Below the pieces are notes generated by a model that made no database searches, was not told the DNA's origin, and saw only the letters and a program-made list of their open reading frames with translations. A DNA stretch of 64,000 nt. Origin: Ziziphus jujuba. Taxonomy: Eukaryota; Streptophyta; Magnoliopsida; Rosales; Rhamnaceae. The position numbers and the translations under genes were made by a program. Of the stretch, positions 59,127 to 64,000 are shown in pieces (within the stretch, counting starts at the first letter, position 1; each line of letters begins with the position of its first letter). Location: the NCBI RefSeq assembly GCF_031755915.1, contig NC_083382.1, positions 15,141,501 to 15,205,500 of the forward strand, read 5' to 3'.

Positions 59127-62100
59127 ATGGCCTTCTCTTCTTGTTTTTGCCATTCTCCAATCTCGCTCAAGGTATGAATTTTCAGGCCTTTCAAGCTTCA
59201 TTTATTTATTTATTTATTTTTTTCTAATCCGATTTTCCTTTGCCTGGCATTGTTTTTATGGAAGATTATAAGAAGCTAAGTGTTCAATTGGGGGTTCTTT
59301 GGATCTGTGGTTTTTTATATTCATCTGGGCATTCCTTATTATCTTCTTTTGTGATGTTTTGCCAGTTTTGCGGTGGTTTTGATGAGTTCTTGGTCGATTG
59401 GGAAATGGGTTTTCAGTATAGTTGGAATTGAATTTTATTGCGTCCAATGAAGACGTATATAAGCTCTATTATGTGGTTTATATTTCTTTTTCAGTTTATA
59501 TTTCTGCTAAATCTGAGATGGGGTTGCTCTCCATAAATTTGGGTGCACCAGTAGTATTCCTCTTGGCCTTTTGGATAATGTATGTGTCTCAATTTCTTGG
59601 CTGTTCAGTTTCTAACTTCTACAACTTCTTGGAGTCGAACAAACTAGAAATACAATCAGAATTTGGCAGCTAACAGGCTATAAAAATTTCACTTATTTAT
59701 TTATTTTTTTGAAAGAAACTGCAAACCATTTCATCAAGAAGAACCATTACAAAAAGTCATCCTGAATAATAGAAGACAACCACGCAGGGCCCTCTTCCAC
59801 TCATGTTTCGTTTCAAGACAATGACAGTGAGTGAGGAGCAAGCTCATCAGCAGCTCTATTACGCTCCCTAGGACCATAAGAACAAGTGAAATTGCCAAGT
59901 TTACGAAATGTGAAAGAAAGTTTCCATATTGGAGTCTTGCTCGTTTCTAGTTTTCTGATTTTCTGGTGGAATATTAGTTCATGACAATTTGTAAAATGTA
60001 GTGCAGTGTGCAGATGTTAGTGTCAGATGGTTGGAATTGTTGGGTAAACTGTGTGTGTTTGTGCTAGTTTGTCTACTATGGCTTTATGGCTTTAAGTTAT
60101 TTAGTGTGGTTGTGTTTTTATCCCTTCTCTTCCTTCCTTTTGGAATGAACTTAAATATCACTCCTGAGGATATTGCTTGCATTCATAAAATATAAACTAA
60201 AAATAAAAAGACGGAAAAAAAAAATTAAGGATATAGTGCATATCTGGTTTTCCATGGTTTTAACTTCAAATCTAGAGTGAGCATGAAAGTGTTTAAAAGA
60301 TCTTATGCACTTCAATCTATCTTTCTAATTTTATTTCTCCTTTTGTTACATCATTGACTCAATAAAACTTTATTTTTTAAGATTCAATATATCATGCAAC
60401 TAGACTTAAGTTGCACACATTCACACATTAGCAACTCAATGTACTTTTTCTAAGATGGGAAACTGTTGTTATAATTATAATTTCCTTTCTTATAGATTGA
60501 CCAATTGGGGAACAATCTAAAACCTTGGCATCATGATGGAGTGGATCGAAGATTTGCTTTTACACTCAAAAGTAATAGCACTGAACTCTTTGGCAAACAC
60601 GTTTTGATGGTTGGCAGAGACAAACACCGAAATTGGAGTTTCATGGGAGGATCAAGTGTTGTTGTTAGACCAAAACTTGACAAATTTGTTCTGTATCAAA
60701 AGGGTTCTAGAATTTGTGCATCATGTGATCCTTTTTTCCTCTTATACTATTTTGGTTTTCTATTAATATTATTTGCGTAGTTGAATGGTGAAATTCATCT
60801 TGCTGCATTAGAGTGATTAATTGTAGCTTTATATAACATTGCTCGTATAATTCATCATCAGTATTAACAATCCTCGGAGAGGTACATGGTGTAACAAGTT
60901 GGGATCTCTAACAATAAGGACCTACCTCATAATTTGTTTTCTTATGTAAAATTCTTATCCTTGTTCATAATATGATGATAGCGTGCACAAATGTGTCATT
61001 TTTACATAATAATAAGCAGAATTTCTTTGTACCCAATGTAGTAGTTTGGTTGAGTTCTTCTCAAGTTGCAAGTCCTTGTGATTTATATAAAGCTCTGGTA
61101 TATTGCTTAAAGGAGGAGTTCCCCTCCCCCTTTCTCCTCAGTTCTTTCCCATATAATTGCATCACAGACTTTTAGAAACCATCACAATGAAGTTTGACTT
61201 TTCATCTGCAGAGGTTTTGTCCAACAACTTCCCCATCCTTCTCTGCCACACTATTTTGTGGGTGTTAAACTTCTGAGGTCTTATGTATTAAATACAATTA
61301 GAGCATTTTAGGCTGAAAAGTATCATTAGATCTCTGCAATTTTTTAGAATCATTACTTTTCTTTTGCTAAAGTTTATCTGCAGTTCATTGTTGCTGTTAT
61401 TCATTTTGTCAAACTGATAGGAGATAAATCACCAACCTCAAAATTAAATGTTTTGATCGTGCCATGTTGATATAACTGTAGAAACTGCCAGGCAGTTGGT
61501 TGGGGATACTCTGTTTGTAGTTTTATAGATGCTTGTTTTGTATAAATTCTAGAAGAAACAATAAAATGGATCAGTTTTTATTATTCCTTTTATAGTTGTT
61601 AATTATCTCATTGCCCTGATTTCCTTTCAGTTAGTTATACATACAAAAAAGGAAAGTCCTTGCCCTGATTTCCTTTAAGTTAGTTATACATACAAAAAAG
61701 AAAAGAAGAAGAAATGCATACTTCAAGTGGTATATGTCTTCATTATCAGAGATTACTTTTTATAGTATATTTCTATTTGTACATGGGTACGATACCTCCA
61801 GGCTTAGTTCAAGCAGTAAAATGGAGTAGTACCACTGGTTTTGGTTGTAGGTCCTATTATTTAAAGACATTTTATTCATTTTCAGGGTTGACAAATTCTC
61901 AACTTGCTAGCAGCGTTTTTGGCTTGGGAACAGTCGCAGTTCTCCCATTTTATGCTCTCATGGTTTTAGCTCCTAAATCCGAACTGGTATTGCTCTATCT
62001 TCTCTCTGGTTTGAATTCATAGTAGAATTGGCCTTGATTCATAAAGAATGATACCAACCGTTCATCATCTTTTTAATCAATTTCACTGATTTTGCAAATA

Positions 62101-62923
62101 ACTAGAAGCTGTTTCATGCTTCAACATATAAGTGTGTTCTCAAACTTCAACGTCTCTCCTATTCAATTCATGCATTTTTGCTTCTTGATTTTTGAGCTGT
62201 TTGTTTTATCATGTATTGATTGCATAATTCTTATTGATTCGAGTCCATATCTCAAAACATATTCATTGCTGTATATGTATCCTTTGGCCCTTTGAATGTA
62301 TTTATCTTCTAGAACTTTCATTCTTCGCTTGACTTGCAGTGATGCAACTAATGTTTTAAAACATGCAAATGCAGACCAAAAAATCTATGGATAGTAGTAT
62401 CCCATATGTCGTGCTTGGAATTCTATATGCATATCTATTGTGTCTCTCTTGGACACCTGAAACGCTGCGGTACATTTTTGCAAGTAAATACTTGCTGCCA
62501 GAGGTGTGTGGTGAAGCATATGCATGTTGAGAAAATTCTTTTCAGAGAAAAGTGATGTATAAATCTTATCAAACAGTTTCTTCTTTGCCTGTCTACCGTG
62601 TGCAGCTGCCCGGTATAGCAAAGATATTCTCCAGTGAGATGACATTGGCTTCTGCCTGGATTCATTTGTTGGTTGTAGATCTTTTTGCTGCAAGGTAGGT
62701 CTCTCTCTTTGATTGTGTGTTTGTACGAGCATAGAAGACTGGGAGTTCTAACACTGATTCTGCTTCTTTCAGGCAGGTCTTTCACGACGGACAGGAAAAC
62801 CAAGTTGAGACCCGACATTCAGTTTCTCTTTGTCTTCTCTTTTGTCCCATTGGAATTGTCACTCATGTCATCACCAAAGCAATAACAAGAAGTGCTGGAA
62901 ATTCCAGACACCACCTGCATTGA
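59127..62923 (+). CDS. ABA4: ABA4, neoxanthin synthesis protein of the chloroplast envelope
   Basis: Six exons join in frame: 59127-59171, 60496-60724, 61886-61986, 62375-62503, 62606-62694 and 62773-62923, giving 247 residues. The protein closely follows Arabidopsis ABA DEFICIENT 4 (DUF4281): [57 protein letters not shown] and [20 protein letters not shown]. It is a small integral membrane protein with about four hydrophobic helices (around residues 97-115, 133-152, 178-195 and 218-237) after an N-terminal region of about 90 residues that serves as transit peptide. ABA4 is needed to make neoxanthin from violaxanthin, a precursor of abscisic acid. The exon 2-3 junction creates the Trp codon (SW/LTNSQ) conserved in the family, supporting the join. 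The large first intron contains a LINE fragment and the second a 49-base tandem duplication. All introns are GT-AG. Confidence 0.95.
59747..59905 (-). pseudogene. LINE RNase H fragment in ABA4 intron 1
   Basis: On the - strand the frame reads [16 protein letters not shown], two stops, then [16 protein letters not shown] and stop. The RE-N-AAD-LA block and the P-WL...D-F ending are typical of the RNase H-like end of plant non-LTR retrotransposons. Only this tail is present, without the reverse transcriptase. Confidence 0.65.
61611..61708. repeat. two-copy tandem repeat, unit 49 bp, in ABA4 intron 2
   Basis: TTGCCCTGATTTCCTTTCAG at 61611 recurs at 61660 as TTGCCCTGATTTCCTTTAAG, each followed by the same TTAGTTATACATACAAAAAA. 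A recent duplication. The changed base removes a second CAG acceptor. Confidence 0.9.
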
Positions 62924-63044
62924 TAAATTTGCTAATGCAGAAACAATCTAACGAAGGATTCAGATTAAGTTCCAAAGCTTTGAAATTTATCTGAATGATT
63001 TTCTTTCCAAGCATTTCAAGAAAATTTTGAAATATGCGTTTCCT
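62924..63044. terminator. shared 3' space of convergent ABA4 and MURB
   Basis: Only 121 bases separate the two stop codons, so the 3' untranslated regions and polyadenylation sites of the two genes probably overlap. Confidence 0.5.
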
Positions 63045-64000
63045 TTACAAGCAATGAGTGTCTATTTTTCTTCCTTCAAATGTTACATCTTTGTTTGGTT
63101 TTACATCATTACAATAAGGACTAATATGTAATACTTCTTCCTTGAGTTGTACACCAAATTTCCGATCAACCTTTTCCTTAACCACAGCAATGAGGGTAAG
63201 CATATCTTGAGATGTTGATCCTCCAGAATTTATGAAGAAGTTCGCATGGATTTCGGAAACCATTGCCCCTCCAACTCTAAAACCTTTCAACCCCGCTTCC
63301 TCGATTAACTTGGCCGCTGCAACTCCCAAATATGGTGGATTTTGGAAAACTGAGCCTGCGGTCCGCTCACTGATTGGTTGAGATTTTCTTCTCCTGTATA
63401 TAAAACAAGATAGAGTTAGCAAATCAAAAAAATGGAAGCATAAACTCTCTCTATGAAAATAATTACCTCTCCAAATACTCAAGCTGCCTCATCTTTGATG
63501 ATTCCGAGCGCTGAAGCTGAAATGTAACAGCCACAATGGCTGCCAATTCTTGCATGGTTTGAAATGGAGTTAACCGGTACCCAAAACTCAGATCAGCTCT
63601 CTCAAGTCTTTGAAACTTTCCATCTTTAGTAACGATTTCAACACTCTCAACAGCATCGGCAGTCTCCTGAAAGCACCAAAAGGATTCGGTGAGCCATTAA
63701 TTTTAAAGCACCCTTTTTTTTTTTCAAAACAATTAGTACAATAATGACCTGCCCATTTGCTCCGGCATTCATAAAAATTGCTCCACCTACAGTTCCAGGA
63801 ATTCCTCCCGCAAACTCAAGCCCTGCAAATCCTTCATTGGAACATTGCTTACCTAACTTGTTAAACCGAAAACCGCTTCCGACTCTGAAAACACCATGCT
63901 CCTTCCTTTCTAAGAAGTCAATCCGGTTTAGAATAACACACCCATCAAAACCCAAGTCATCAAATAGACAATTTGAGCCTTTACCAATGATAATAAACCG
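63045..64000 (-). CDS. MURB: UDP-N-acetylmuramate dehydrogenase-like protein (MurB), 3' part
   Basis: Three exons are visible, 64000-63749 (cut by the window edge), 63666-63467 and 63393-63045, 266 residues to the stop TAA. They join in frame with standard GT-AG sites. The FAD-binding part shows IIIGKGSN, then GLEFAGGIPGTVGGAIFMNA. The C-terminal MurB domain shows SERTAGSVFQNP, where the serine is the general acid, and IHANFFINSGGSTSQD. Bacterial MurB reduces UDP-GlcNAc-enolpyruvate to UDP-MurNAc with NADPH for peptidoglycan. Many plants keep a nuclear MurB of plastid (cyanobacterial) origin, and peptidoglycan-related genes affect chloroplast division in mosses. The N-terminal targeting part is outside the window. 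It faces ABA4. Confidence 0.92.

Noticed and set aside
59240..59673. Open frames in ABA4 intron 1 (59240-59431, 59422-59673)
   Set aside because: They lie inside the intron, show no known domain and joining them would break the family-standard protein.

Overview
This is nuclear DNA of a flowering plant, almost certainly a eudicot: AT-rich, with multi-exon GT-AG genes, plant LTR retrotransposons, hAT DNA transposons, a Cassandra-type TRIM carrying 5S rRNA-like sequence, and plant-only genes (UGT71-like glycosyltransferases, plant mTERF proteins, ABA4, a plant MurB). Nothing in the sequence fixes the species.

Layout. 1-6.5 kb: dead Ty3/gypsy element on the + strand, cut by the left edge. 6.5-9.9 kb: decayed hAT-like element that holds a nearly complete Cassandra TRIM on the - strand. 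10.7-40.2 kb: a locally duplicated array in which UGT71-like glycosyltransferases (all +) face mTERF genes (all -). It has two intact UGTs (17547-18983, 30206-31642), one 5'-truncated UGT pseudogene, one UGT promoter that has lost its gene, two intact single-exon mTERF genes (33416-34606, 38995-40185), two frameshifted mTERF pseudogenes and one N-terminal mTERF scrap. The array is interrupted by a 4.5 kb hAT transposon that carries a 14-3-3 exon joined to half a transposase, and by a dead Ty1/copia element (23263-29713) with an unusual cluster of ACGT/G-box motifs in its leader.

40.2-51 kb is mostly gene-poor. It holds a tRNA-derived SINE and one short three-exon gene of unknown function on the - strand. 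51-54.4 kb is a nine-exon monoacylglycerol lipase-like alpha/beta hydrolase. 54.4-59 kb holds a long-inverted-repeat element and a hAT-type MITE nested in a coding remnant. 59.1-62.9 kb is ABA4 (neoxanthin synthesis, ABA precursor pathway), and 63.0-64.0 kb is the 3' end of a plant MurB-like oxidoreductase, convergent with ABA4 only 121 bp away.

The single-copy genes look like ordinary conserved housekeeping or plastid genes (ABA4 and MURB are both expected in the chloroplast). The biologically active part is the UGT/mTERF array, where birth, truncation, transposon insertion and loss of copies can all be read directly. No clearly new molecular system was found; the strongest oddities are the 14-3-3-capturing hAT, the UGT copy lost around the copia element, and the G-box array in the copia leader.
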